Below are positions 1 to 7,852 of a DNA stretch of 20,093 nucleotides, in pieces. The position numbers were made by a program, and so were the translations under genes. The stretch spans positions 1 to 20,093 of the forward strand of contig DUTL01000145.1 in the NCBI GenBank assembly GCA_012842105.1. The letters run 5' to 3'. Within the stretch, counting starts at the first letter, position 1; each line of letters starts with the position of its first letter. The notes beneath the pieces are model-generated. The model had not been told where the DNA came from, made no database searches, and was given only the letters and a program-made list of their open reading frames with translations. The stretch comes from Candidatus Fermentithermobacillaceae bacterium (lineage in GTDB: Bacteria; Bacillota; Sulfobacillia; Fermentithermobacillales; Fermentithermobacillaceae).

Positions 1-1
1 A

Positions 2-1228
2 CGTCTTTTGCCAAAATGGTTTCCAATGGCCCAGGGTTTGCTGAATACTCTGGCCCTGACAGACTATTACCTCGACAAGAAGAATCTTGACCAAGTGCGG
101 AAAGAAGCTTCGAGAACCCGGTTTACACTGGTGGTTGAGGGATATGTGAAAGCCAGGGAAGTTGGCATGTTTCGTGACCGGCTGAGCGTATTCAGAGACA
201 TAGAGATTATTGACGAGGAACCGGGAGAAGATGACGATGTTCCGGTGTACCTTGAAAACCATCCACTCATAAGGCCTTTTGAAGTTGTTACCAACATATT
301 TGGATACCCCAGTTATCATGAGATTGACCCCACTCCGGTTTTGGCTCCTTTCTTCTGGGTCTTCTTCGGCATGTGCCTGGGAGATGCAGTATACGGAATT
401 ATGCTTACTTTATTTTCATGGAGGTTCATCAAAACGCAAAACCTTGAAGATGACAGGTTGATGAGGCTCCTTATGTACTGCGGTGTTTCTACGTTCTTTG
501 CAGGTGCGTTTATGGGAAGCTGGCTTGGGGATTTTCCTGCCGCGTTTCTTCCGGGCACGTTGTTTGAAAGGTTAACCAGCAGCGTAGCTTTGCTGGATCC
601 TATCAACGATCCGCTTACACTGCTTCTGGTCTCGCTGGCATTCGGAATTGTTCATATCTGGGCCGGGATAATTGTCAAAATGGCTGGAACGATCCGGGCC
701 GGGCAGGTAGTAGACGGGCTCGTAGATCACGGTTCCTGGGTAGTTTTCTTGCCGGGCCTTGTATCATGGGGCCTGTCGAAAGTAGGCGTAATTCAAAGCG
801 ATATTCCGCTTTACATTATGATTGCAGGAGCTCTGCTGGTCATATACTCAGGCGCCCGTGGACAGAAAAACATTCTGCTTAAGCCAATTTCGGGTATAGG
901 CGGGCTGTATTCCATTGTCGGCTATTTTTCAGATACCCTGTCTTACGCCCGCATTCTGGCTTTAGGCCTTGCCAGCGCCATTATCGGTGTGGTTGTAAAC
1001 ACTATCTCAAAACTTGTGGTTGTCATGCTGCCGAAGGCCGGCTGGGTGTTCGTTCCTGTGATCCTGGCAATCGGGCACCTCCTAAACCTTGTGATTAACG
1101 CTCTGGGAAGTTTCATCCACTCAGGGCGGCTGCAATTTGTTGAGTTCTTCACCAAATTCTTTGAGGGAGGTGGGACACCGTTTAGGCCACTAAAGAGAGT
1201 GCGCGAAAACGTATCGCTAACCGATTGA
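2..1228 (+). CDS. ntpI: V-type ATP synthase subunit I, 5'-truncated
   Basis: This is the membrane stator subunit (V-ATPase subunit a family) that forms the ion half-channels against the K-ring. The reading frame is open to the left edge of the window, so the N-terminal third is missing; about 408 residues are visible of the usual 600-650. The first ~105 visible residues belong to the cytoplasmic part. The rest is a multi-helix membrane domain starting at the conserved PFFWVFFG...GDAVYG segment. The family's essential arginine is in SYARILALGLA (Arg about 315, counting from the TTG at 8). The C-terminal signature follows: HLLNLVINALG, then RLQFVEFF and FEGGGTPFRPL. It is first in the visible part of the operon, with a 66-base gap before subunit K. 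A small subunit H/G gene, common upstream in such operons, would lie outside the window. Confidence 0.95.
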   Translation, partial: RLLPKWFPMAQGLLNTLALTDYYLDKKNLDQVRKEASRTRFTLVVEGYVKAREVGMFRDRLSVFRDIEIIDEEPGEDDDVPVYLENHPLIRPFEVVTNIFGYPSYHEIDPTPVLAPFFWVFFGMCLGDAVYGIMLTLFSWRFIKTQNLEDDRLMRLLMYCGVSTFFAGAFMGSWLGDFPAAFLPGTLFERLTSSVALLDPINDPLTLLLVSLAFGIVHIWAGIIVKMAGTIRAGQVVDGLVDHGSWVVFLPGLVSWGLSKVGVIQSDIPLYIMIAGALLVIYSGARGQKNILLKPISGIGGLYSIVGYFSDTLSYARILALGLASAIIGVVVNTISKLVVVMLPKAGWVFVPVILAIGHLLNLVINALGSFIHSGRLQFVEFFTKFFEGGGTPFRPLKRVRENVSLTD

Positions 1229-1294
1229 GAAGCAGCGTGAAACTAAGTAGATAAGAGGAACAGTAAGAGCAAGACAGATTGGGAGGGAACGTTT

Positions 1295-1855
1295 GTGTTT
1301 AAAGGAATAGTAGGAAGCTGGCTTCTTGTGGGAAGTCTGTTTCTTGTAGTGATGTTGGCGATAGGCTTGTTCTTCGGGTCTGTATTGGGCGGAAACGTTT
1401 TGGCCCTTATGGGCGCCGGGCTTGTCGTATTTCTCGGCGGAGTCGGTTCAATTGTCGGCGTTGGCGTTACAGGTGAGAAAGCTGCAGGGATGACCGCAGA
1501 AGATCCGGACAAGTTTGGCCGGTTGCTCCTCTTGCAGGCTCTCCCCGGAACCCAGGGAATCTACGGATTTCTCGTAGGCTTCCTGGCCCTGGTGAAAATG
1601 AATGCTTTCGCCGGTGTTATGTCGCTTAACCTTGAACAGGGATGGCAGGTTTTCTTTGCATGTATTCCCGCGGCTGTCTCGTGTCTGATTTCTGCGCTCT
1701 ACCAGGCAAGGGTCTCACTTGCAGGTATGGATATCGTAGCTAAGAACCCTGAAGAATCGGGAAAAGCCATGATCCTGTCAGCTATGGTTGAGACTTATGC
1801 AGTACTGGGCCTTTTGGCTTCGATTCTGTTGATCATGTTCGCAGTTAAGATCTAG
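1295..1855 (+). CDS. ntpK: V-type ATP synthase subunit K (proteolipid rotor ring)
   Basis: This is the rotor-ring subunit carrying the transported ion; it is a fused double-hairpin c-type proteolipid. The GTG start has GGGAGG eight bases upstream. The 186 residues exceed the 156 of Enterococcus hirae NtpK. The extra length is mostly an N-terminal hydrophobic stretch (about residues 5-30) ahead of the first canonical helix, so five membrane spans, or a cleaved leader plus four, are possible. The conserved loop reads GEKAAGMTAEDPDKFG. The motif LPGTQGIYGF places L83, T86 and Q87. Gln137 lies in YQARV and the carboxylate Glu166 in MVETYAVLG. By alignment these match E. hirae L61, T64, Q65, Q110 and E139, the Na+ site. 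The first hairpin lacks its own carboxylate, as is normal for V-type K subunits. Confidence 0.96.
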   Translation: MFKGIVGSWLLVGSLFLVVMLAIGLFFGSVLGGNVLALMGAGLVVFLGGVGSIVGVGVTGEKAAGMTAEDPDKFGRLLLLQALPGTQGIYGFLVGFLALVKMNAFAGVMSLNLEQGWQVFFACIPAAVSCLISALYQARVSLAGMDIVAKNPEESGKAMILSAMVETYAVLGLLASILLIMFAVKI

Positions 1856-1868
1856 GGGGAAACAGTAG

Positions 1869-2489
1869 ATGCCCTTGGAAGACATTTTAAAAAGAATAGA
1901 CGAGAAAGCGTCACTGCTAAAAGAGGACATCCTTACATCTGCAAGAGCAGAGGCTGAATCGAGGATTGAGGCTGCCCGGGAGAAGGCCGCTTTGCTTGAG
2001 GCCGGGATTTTGGAAGAAGCTACTGCTGAAGCAGAGCAGATCAAAAGCATTGCCGCTTCTCGAAGGGATATGCAGAAGAAGCAGATGATTCTCGGGGCGA
2101 AGCAGGAACTTATCTCTCAGGTCTTTGACGAAGCCGTAAAACGGTTGTCTAATCTGTCAAAAGAAGAATACCGGGCACTGTTGCTTGGCCTGATAGGGCA
2201 AAAAGCCGGCGGCACAGAGGAACTCATCCTGAGTGAGCACGACAACCATCGATTAGGCCCTGATTTCCATGATGCTGTCAACCAGGCCCTAAAACAACGA
2301 GGCAAGACAGGCAATCTGAAGATTTCGTATTCTCCTGACCGGTTAGGTGGCGGCTTCATACTAAGGAGAGGCGGAGTGTCAGATAATGTGACATTTCCTG
2401 CGATTTTGAACCTAATAAGGGAAGACCTTGAAATAGAACTGGCAAAGGTTCTTTTTGAGGAACCTTCAGAGAGGGAGAATGAGCCTTGA
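1869..2489 (+). CDS. ntpE: V-type ATP synthase subunit E (peripheral stalk)
   Basis: This peripheral-stalk subunit joins the catalytic head to the membrane stator. The ATG start follows AGGGGG by nine bases, only 13 bases after the ntpK stop. The 206 residues comprise a long charged, Ala/Glu/Lys-rich helix (about 1-85) of coiled-coil character and a globular C-terminal domain. The C-terminal family signature is GGGFILRRGG, then NVTFPAILNLIREDLE and AKVLF. Its 3' end overlaps the ntpC start by four bases (TTGA), which suggests translational coupling. The right-handed coiled-coil partner (subunit H/G) is not in the window. Confidence 0.93.
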   Translation: MPLEDILKRIDEKASLLKEDILTSARAEAESRIEAAREKAALLEAGILEEATAEAEQIKSIAASRRDMQKKQMILGAKQELISQVFDEAVKRLSNLSKEEYRALLLGLIGQKAGGTEELILSEHDNHRLGPDFHDAVNQALKQRGKTGNLKISYSPDRLGGGFILRRGGVSDNVTFPAILNLIREDLEIELAKVLFEEPSERENEP

Positions 2490-3550
2490 GGGACTATCTT
2501 TGGGCAAGCCCTGTCGGCCGCATCAGGATAATTGAAAAAGGGCTTCTGACAAGAAGCGACCTGGGTAAGGTATTGGATGCAGGTAATTTGGAAACGGCCC
2601 TTGTAGCGCTGAGGGATTCCTTTTATGGCCCGTACGTGTCGAAGATCGAGAACGCAGCTTTGTTTGGGGTCGCTCTTCAAGAGGCGGTTAAAGACGCCCA
2701 CGACGGAGTTATGAAACTTGCCCCTGAACCTCTGGTCATTGCTGCATATAGAGCACGCTATGATTTTCACAATCTCAAGGTGCTGCTTAAGGCTGAGATG
2801 CTCGAAGTTCCCTGGGAAGAAGGAGCATTCACAGAGCTGGGCAACCTTGCACCCGGCGGCCTCAGGGCAATGCTGCAGGCCATGGGGCAGGGCCAGGCCG
2901 TTCCGGCGCCTCCGGAATACGAACCGGACTCAATCACAGAGAGTATTTACAAGGTAACTCTTGAGCTGGCCGGGACGTACCGCAGGGTCGTTGACGTGGC
3001 AAAGTCCAAAGAATCATCATCTTTTGAAGTAGACAGCTGGATAGATAAATCATATTACGCATGGGCTGCATCAATCTACCGGAAATACGGATATCAGGCT
3101 CTCATCGAATTCATCAAGTCTGAGATTGACATCCTTAATTTGAAGATGGCAATAAGGGCAAGGCTTCTGGGAATTTCAGGCCTTGATTTTGGCAGCATTG
3201 TGATTTCAGGAGGCGCCATAAGCCCGGTTGAATTGGCTGAGGCCTACATTGAAGGCTACAAAGGGATTGCCGCGCTTTACAAAAATACCGACCTGGAGAA
3301 CCTTGCACAGCGAGGTGTGTCACTGGCAGAGAAACGGCAGCCCCTAACCGGCTGGGAAAGAGAATGTGACAATGCCATGGTTAAAATGGTTCGCGAAGCA
3401 GGATCAATATGCCTGGGGCCGGAGCCGGTGTTTGGATATATGTTTGGCCGAGAAGTTGAGGTGAAAAACCTCAGAATCATCCTTTCCGGAAAGCAGTCTC
3501 TGATTCCGGAAAATGAGATATCAGAGAGGTTGCGTGAAAGTTATGCCTAA
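2486..3550 (+). CDS. ntpC: V-type ATP synthase subunit C (AC39/d family)
   Basis: This is the central-stalk adaptor that links the D/F rotor shaft to the membrane K-ring. The 354-residue length fits the AC39 family. The N-terminus YLWASPVGRIRIIEKGLL and the C-terminal FGYMFGREVEVKNLRIIL, a recurring subunit C ending, support the call. The TTG start overlaps the ntpE stop. GAGGGAG lies eight bases upstream, and the nearby ATG at 2479 is in another frame. The 3' end overlaps the next gene by about eight bases. The fold is mostly helical with no predicted membrane span, as expected. Confidence 0.93.
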   Translation: MRDYLWASPVGRIRIIEKGLLTRSDLGKVLDAGNLETALVALRDSFYGPYVSKIENAALFGVALQEAVKDAHDGVMKLAPEPLVIAAYRARYDFHNLKVLLKAEMLEVPWEEGAFTELGNLAPGGLRAMLQAMGQGQAVPAPPEYEPDSITESIYKVTLELAGTYRRVVDVAKSKESSSFEVDSWIDKSYYAWAASIYRKYGYQALIEFIKSEIDILNLKMAIRARLLGISGLDFGSIVISGGAISPVELAEAYIEGYKGIAALYKNTDLENLAQRGVSLAEKRQPLTGWERECDNAMVKMVREAGSICLGPEPVFGYMFGREVEVKNLRIILSGKQSLIPENEISERLRESYA

Positions 3551-3866
3551 GGTAGCTGTGTTAGGTCAAAGAGACGCTGTTTTGGGGTTCAAGGCCAGCG
3601 GGGCAGTTGCGTTTCCCGCTGATAACCCGGGTGAGGCCCGTGAGCGGCTCAGTGCAATTCTGGAAGGAGACTATGCTATCTTGCTTGTGACTGAAGAGAT
3701 TGCACAAGTCCTGGAAAAGGACCTTGAGCCTTTGTATGACATGCCAAAACCCGTGGTTACGATTTTGCCCGATGCACGTAAACCCCAGGGTGTTGGCATG
3801 GAACTTTTACGCAGGCGAGTGGAAAAAGCAATTGGGGCAGATATTTTGTTCAAGGGAGAGGAATGA
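3543..3866 (+). CDS. ntpG: V-type ATP synthase subunit F (rotor shaft)
   Basis: This small central-shaft subunit binds subunit D; it is called NtpG in Enterococcus and subunit F in most annotations. The predicted 107 residues match the family's usual ~100-110. The N-terminus PKVAVLGQRDAVLGFKASG and the middle segment AILLVTEEIAQVLE are characteristic of the Rossmann-like F fold. I chose ATG 3543, which overlaps the end of ntpC. GTG 3534 is an alternative that sits closer to the weak ribosome site GAGAGG (3524-3529) and would add three residues. The gene is followed six bases later by ntpA. Confidence 0.92.
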   Translation: MPKVAVLGQRDAVLGFKASGAVAFPADNPGEARERLSAILEGDYAILLVTEEIAQVLEKDLEPLYDMPKPVVTILPDARKPQGVGMELLRRRVEKAIGADILFKGEE

Positions 3867-3872
3867 TGCGGC

Positions 3873-5642
3873 ATGGCAGAAAACCAGATTACAGGACGGA
3901 TTACTAAAGTATCCGGGCCTTTGGTGGTAGCTTCCGGAATGGCCGGCTGCCGCATGTTCGACGTTGTACGGGTTGGCGATAATAACCTTATCGGTGAAGT
4001 TATAGAACTTAAAGATGATACCGCTTCAATCCAGGTATATGAGGAAACATCAGGGGTAGGGCCCGGTGAGCCGGTGGTTTCAACCGGCGTTCCTCTAAGC
4101 GTCGAACTTGGGCCAGGGTTAATCGGATCAATATTTGACGGGATTCAGAGGCCCCTTGACGTTCTTGCAGACATGGCCGGAGATTTTATCTCCCGGGGGC
4201 TTGAAGCTCCGGGCCTTGACAGGGAGAAAAAGTGGCACTTTGTGCCGTCGGTCGAGGTAGGCCAGGCCGTAAGTTCTGGTGACATTATTGGGAATGTGCA
4301 GGAATCACCTGTTGTTGTACACAAGGTTTTGGTGCCCCCGGGCGCAGCCAAGGGTACCGTCAAATCTATCAGCGAAGGCGAATTTACGGTCACAGACGCT
4401 GTATGCGTGCTTGAAACCGGGCAAGGCGATTATGAGATTACCTTGCTTCAAAGATGGCCCGTACGTATGCCCAGGCCGGTCAAGGGCAAACTTCCTCCTT
4501 CAGAGCCTTTGATTACAGGCCAAAGAATAATAGATTCTTTTTTCCCCATAGCAAAAGGGGGAACGGCGTGCGTCCCGGGGCCTTTTGGAAGCGGAAAGAC
4601 CGTCATCCAACACCAGCTGGCCAAATGGGCCAATGCTGAGATTATTGTTTACATCGGTTGCGGGGAACGGGGAAACGAGATGACCGACGTGCTTTTGGAG
4701 TTCCCTGAACTTATAGACCCGGGCACGGGCAGGCCGCTTATGGAGCGCACTATTCTTGTGGCTAACACTTCGAACATGCCTGTTGCAGCCCGTGAAGCCT
4801 CTATATATACAGGTATAACAATAGCTGAATACTACAGGGATATGGGATATGATGTCGCCTTAATGGCAGACTCCACTTCCCGGTGGGCAGAGGCGCTTAG
4901 AGAAATATCCGGGCGCCTTGAAGAGATGCCGGGAGAAGAAGGATATCCTGCGTACCTTGGTTCACGGCTTTCAGAGTTCTATGAAAGGGCAGGAAAGGCT
5001 CAATTGATTGGCTCTGGTGGCCGTTGCGGGGCGCTGAGCGCCATTGGCGCAGTGTCGCCTCCAGGAGGCGACTTATCTGAACCTGTAACCCAGTCGACTT
5101 TGCGTATTGTGAAGGTATTCTGGGGGTTAGATGACAGGCTGGCTGCAAGGAAGCACTTCCCTGCTATTAACTGGCTCAACAGCTATTCTCTTTACGCCGA
5201 CAGGCTCGACCCGTATTTCAGGGAAACGGTAGGAAGGGATTTTCCGGATATGCGAGATGAGGCCATGGCCATACTTCAGGAGGAAGACGAGCTTTTGGAA
5301 ATAGTCAGGCTTGTGGGATTGGATTCACTGTCTGACAGGCAGAGGATGATCCTTGAGACGGCCAAATCTTTACGGGAAGACTTCTTGTATCAGAGCGCCT
5401 TTCATGAGATAGATACGTATTGCTCCCAGGAAAAACAGTATGGTATTCTCAAAATCATACTTGACTTCCACCATACGGGGATGGGCCTTCTTGAAAAGGG
5501 CGTAAAACTTGAAACCATTCTTGAAATGAAAATAAGAGAGCGTATTGCAAGGGCCAGGGTGGTTCCTGAAGACCAGTGGCCCAAAGAGTTCGAATCGATT
5601 GTGGCTGCGGTACGCGATGAATCCAGGTACGAAACTCGTTAG
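3873..5642 (+). CDS. ntpA: V-type ATP synthase catalytic subunit A
   Basis: This is the catalytic nucleotide-binding subunit of the V1/A1 head. Its 589 residues are standard. The Walker A loop GPFGSGKT is at 236-243 (Lys242). The catalytic glutamate region GCGERGNEM is at 262-270 (Glu265, Arg266), and the Walker B-like strand VALMADS ends at Asp333/Ser334. The long conserved block around residues 335-374 (SRWAEALREISGRL, EEGYPAYLGSRL, FYERAG) is intact. The A-type non-homologous insert lies between the N-terminal barrel and Walker A, which distinguishes it from F-type beta. The start is ATG 3873, with GGGAGAGG about 11 bases upstream. The closer ATGs at 3863 and 3866 are in another frame. Confidence 0.98.
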   Translation: MAENQITGRITKVSGPLVVASGMAGCRMFDVVRVGDNNLIGEVIELKDDTASIQVYEETSGVGPGEPVVSTGVPLSVELGPGLIGSIFDGIQRPLDVLADMAGDFISRGLEAPGLDREKKWHFVPSVEVGQAVSSGDIIGNVQESPVVVHKVLVPPGAAKGTVKSISEGEFTVTDAVCVLETGQGDYEITLLQRWPVRMPRPVKGKLPPSEPLITGQRIIDSFFPIAKGGTACVPGPFGSGKTVIQHQLAKWANAEIIVYIGCGERGNEMTDVLLEFPELIDPGTGRPLMERTILVANTSNMPVAAREASIYTGITIAEYYRDMGYDVALMADSTSRWAEALREISGRLEEMPGEEGYPAYLGSRLSEFYERAGKAQLIGSGGRCGALSAIGAVSPPGGDLSEPVTQSTLRIVKVFWGLDDRLAARKHFPAINWLNSYSLYADRLDPYFRETVGRDFPDMRDEAMAILQEEDELLEIVRLVGLDSLSDRQRMILETAKSLREDFLYQSAFHEIDTYCSQEKQYGILKIILDFHHTGMGLLEKGVKLETILEMKIRERIARARVVPEDQWPKEFESIVAAVRDESRYETR

Positions 5643-5689
5643 CAGGGTTAACATGCGTGAGCACAAAGTTTTAGCATGGGGGAATCTAT

Positions 5690-7084
5690 ATGCCGTTGGA
5701 ATATACGACTATTACGCAGGTGTCAGGGCCGCTTATTGTGGTCGAACAAGTTTCCGAGGTTCACTTTGATGAACTGGTTGAAATAGAGACCGGAGACGGC
5801 CAGGTTCGGAGGGGGCGTGTGCTTGAAGCGGCTGAAGGCACCGCGCTTGTACAGCTTTTTGAGGGAACTTCAGGGCTTGACGTTAGATCTTCCAAAGTAA
5901 GGTTTCTAGGGCGGGTACTCGAAATTCCCGTATCTCCGGATATTCTCGGGCGTGTGTTCGACGGGGCAGGGAATCCAATTGACGGCGGCCCCAGGATTAT
6001 ACCTGATAAGCGCCTGGATATCAGCGGCAATCCTATCAATCCTTTTGCCCGGGCATACCCTTCAGAGTTTATTCAAACGGGTATTTCGTCTATAGACTGT
6101 ATGAACCCACTGGTTCGTGGCCAGAAACTGCCTATATTCTCAGGCGCAGGGCTTCCTCACGCCCAAATCGCTGCCCAGATTGCAAGGCAAGCAACGGTTC
6201 TCGGAACGAAAGACCCTTTTGCAGTTGTTTTCGGAGCTTTGGGCATTACGTTTGAAGAGGCGGATTACTTTCTTACAAGTTTCAGGGCCACAGGAGCCCT
6301 TGACAGGGCCGTGGTGTTTACCAACCTGGCCAATGACCCGGTTATTGAAAGAATCGCAACCCCGCGAATGGCCCTGACCGTAGCTGAGTATTTGGCTTTC
6401 GAGTTGGGTATGCACGTGCTGGTTATTTTGACGGATATGACCAACTATGCAGAAGCTTTGCGGGAAGTATCGGCGGCCAGAAAAGAGGTTCCAGGGCGCA
6501 GGGGGTATCCGGGGTACATGTACACAGACCTTGCTTCGATTTACGAAAGGGCAGGCCGGATTCACGGCAAACCCGGGTCAATAACCCAAATCCCCATTCT
6601 CACAATGCCCGAAGATGACAAGACCCATCCTATTCCTGACTTAACCGGATATATTACAGAGGGCCAGATAATACTTTCAAGAGAACTTCACAGGTCAGGC
6701 ATTTATCCGCCTGTAGATATATCAGTGTCATTGTCCAGGTTAAAGGACAAAGGTATCGGTGCAGGCAAAACACGGGAAGACCACGCAGACGTACTCAACC
6801 AGCTTTCAGATGTATATGATCGCGGAAAAGAAGCAAGGGAGCTGGCTGTTATTCTTGGCGAGGCAGCTCTCACTGAGAACGACAAGATTTTCTTGCGGTT
6901 TGCCGATGAATTCGAGAAAACATTCATTAACCAGGGCGCCAATGAGAACAGGACCATTGAGCAAACCCTTGATATTGGCTGGCATTTGATGTCACTCTTA
7001 CCTCAGATCGAACTCAAGCGTTTGTCCCAGGCAAACATTGATAAGTACATGCCCCGGGGGAAAGCGCCTGAAAAAACCAGCTAA
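5690..7084 (+). CDS. ntpB: V-type ATP synthase regulatory subunit B
   Basis: This is the non-catalytic nucleotide-site subunit alternating with A in the hexameric head. It has 464 residues. The Walker A loop is absent and replaced by the B-type sequence SGAGLPHAQIAAQIARQA (about 150-167). Other family blocks include DMTNYAEALREVSAARKEVP, GYPGYMYTDLA and the SQLSRL-type SVSLSRLKDKGIG. The usual Asn of SG(S/A)GLPHN is Ala here, a minor variation. The start is ATG 5690 with GGGGGA six bases upstream. It lies 47 bases after ntpA and 14 before ntpD, in one operon. Confidence 0.97.
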   Translation: MPLEYTTITQVSGPLIVVEQVSEVHFDELVEIETGDGQVRRGRVLEAAEGTALVQLFEGTSGLDVRSSKVRFLGRVLEIPVSPDILGRVFDGAGNPIDGGPRIIPDKRLDISGNPINPFARAYPSEFIQTGISSIDCMNPLVRGQKLPIFSGAGLPHAQIAAQIARQATVLGTKDPFAVVFGALGITFEEADYFLTSFRATGALDRAVVFTNLANDPVIERIATPRMALTVAEYLAFELGMHVLVILTDMTNYAEALREVSAARKEVPGRRGYPGYMYTDLASIYERAGRIHGKPGSITQIPILTMPEDDKTHPIPDLTGYITEGQIILSRELHRSGIYPPVDISVSLSRLKDKGIGAGKTREDHADVLNQLSDVYDRGKEARELAVILGEAALTENDKIFLRFADEFEKTFINQGANENRTIEQTLDIGWHLMSLLPQIELKRLSQANIDKYMPRGKAPEKTS

Positions 7085-7098
7085 GGAGGTAGTAGGCG

Positions 7099-7758
7099 AT
7101 GGAGATCAGGGCCAATGCCACGCGGCAAGAACTTACCCGGCTAAAGGGCAGGATACGAATGGCACAACGTGGACACAGGCTCTTGAAAGATAAGCGAGAC
7201 CAGTTGATGAGGGAATTCCTGTCTATTGTCCATGAGAGCCGGCAGTTAAGACAGCAACTGGAAGAGCAACTGGGAGTGGCTTATAAGAGTTTCTCCTTGG
7301 CTCGTGCTGTGCTATCACCTTCCGTACTTGAAGAAGCTCTCATGGTACCGGGCGGAGCTGAGGAGATAGCCGTGTCGTACCGGCACATTATGAATGTGGT
7401 AGTTCCCGAAATGGAGATTGCAGGCCAGGGGCGTGGCCACGATCATGTTAACGGCAGCGGCCGTACCGGAACGCCTCCAAGCTACGGGTTAGCGACAACA
7501 TCGTCTGATCTCGATGATGCCATAGCCAGGTTTCAGGGAATATTGCCTTTGCTGGTGCGATTGTCCTATGTTGAGAGAACGATCCATTTATTGGCAGACG
7601 AAATAGAAAAAACCAGAAGAAGAGTAAATGCACTGGAACACGTTTTGATTCCAGAATTGGAGCAAGCCGTTAAGAGCGTCGAGATGAGGCTTGAGGAAAT
7701 GGAGAGGGCGAACATATCCAGGCTCATGAGGATAAAAGAGATTGTTCGGGCCCATTGA
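7099..7758 (+). CDS. ntpD: V-type ATP synthase subunit D (rotor shaft)
   Basis: This is the long antiparallel coiled-coil shaft inside the A3B3 head. The 219-residue protein has helical, charged N- and C-terminal arms and the family motif TRRRVNALEHVLIP near residue 170. The N-terminus (TRQELTRLKGRIRMAQRGHRLLK) is also typical. The ribosome site AAGGAGGT eight bases before the ATG is the best in the operon. A short Gly/His-rich stretch near residues 113-128 is a variable loop. This is the last V-ATPase gene. I see no convincing intrinsic terminator in the 94 bases before murA, only a weak CCAC/GTGG hairpin near 7783-7796 without a T run. Confidence 0.96.
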   Translation: MEIRANATRQELTRLKGRIRMAQRGHRLLKDKRDQLMREFLSIVHESRQLRQQLEEQLGVAYKSFSLARAVLSPSVLEEALMVPGGAEEIAVSYRHIMNVVVPEMEIAGQGRGHDHVNGSGRTGTPPSYGLATTSSDLDDAIARFQGILPLLVRLSYVERTIHLLADEIEKTRRRVNALEHVLIPELEQAVKSVEMRLEEMERANISRLMRIKEIVRAH

Positions 7759-7852
7759 TTAGCAGATTTTTTCTTAACATACCACCATTTCCGTGGATAT
7801 TGCCCCTCATTAGACGGACACTAAACGTAGAAACAGATTGAGGAGCGTGGAC

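Noticed and set aside
1295..1855. F-type subunit c instead of V-type K
   Set aside because: The double hairpin, LPGTQGIYGF motif and operon context are V-type.
2117..2770. A 217-residue minus-strand open frame opposite ntpE and ntpC
   Set aside because: It lies wholly antisense to two well-supported genes, has no recognisable domain, and its composition looks like a reverse-frame shadow.
6140..6565. A 141-residue minus-strand frame opposite ntpB
   Set aside because: It is antisense to a highly conserved part of subunit B, with no sign of a real protein or ribosome site.
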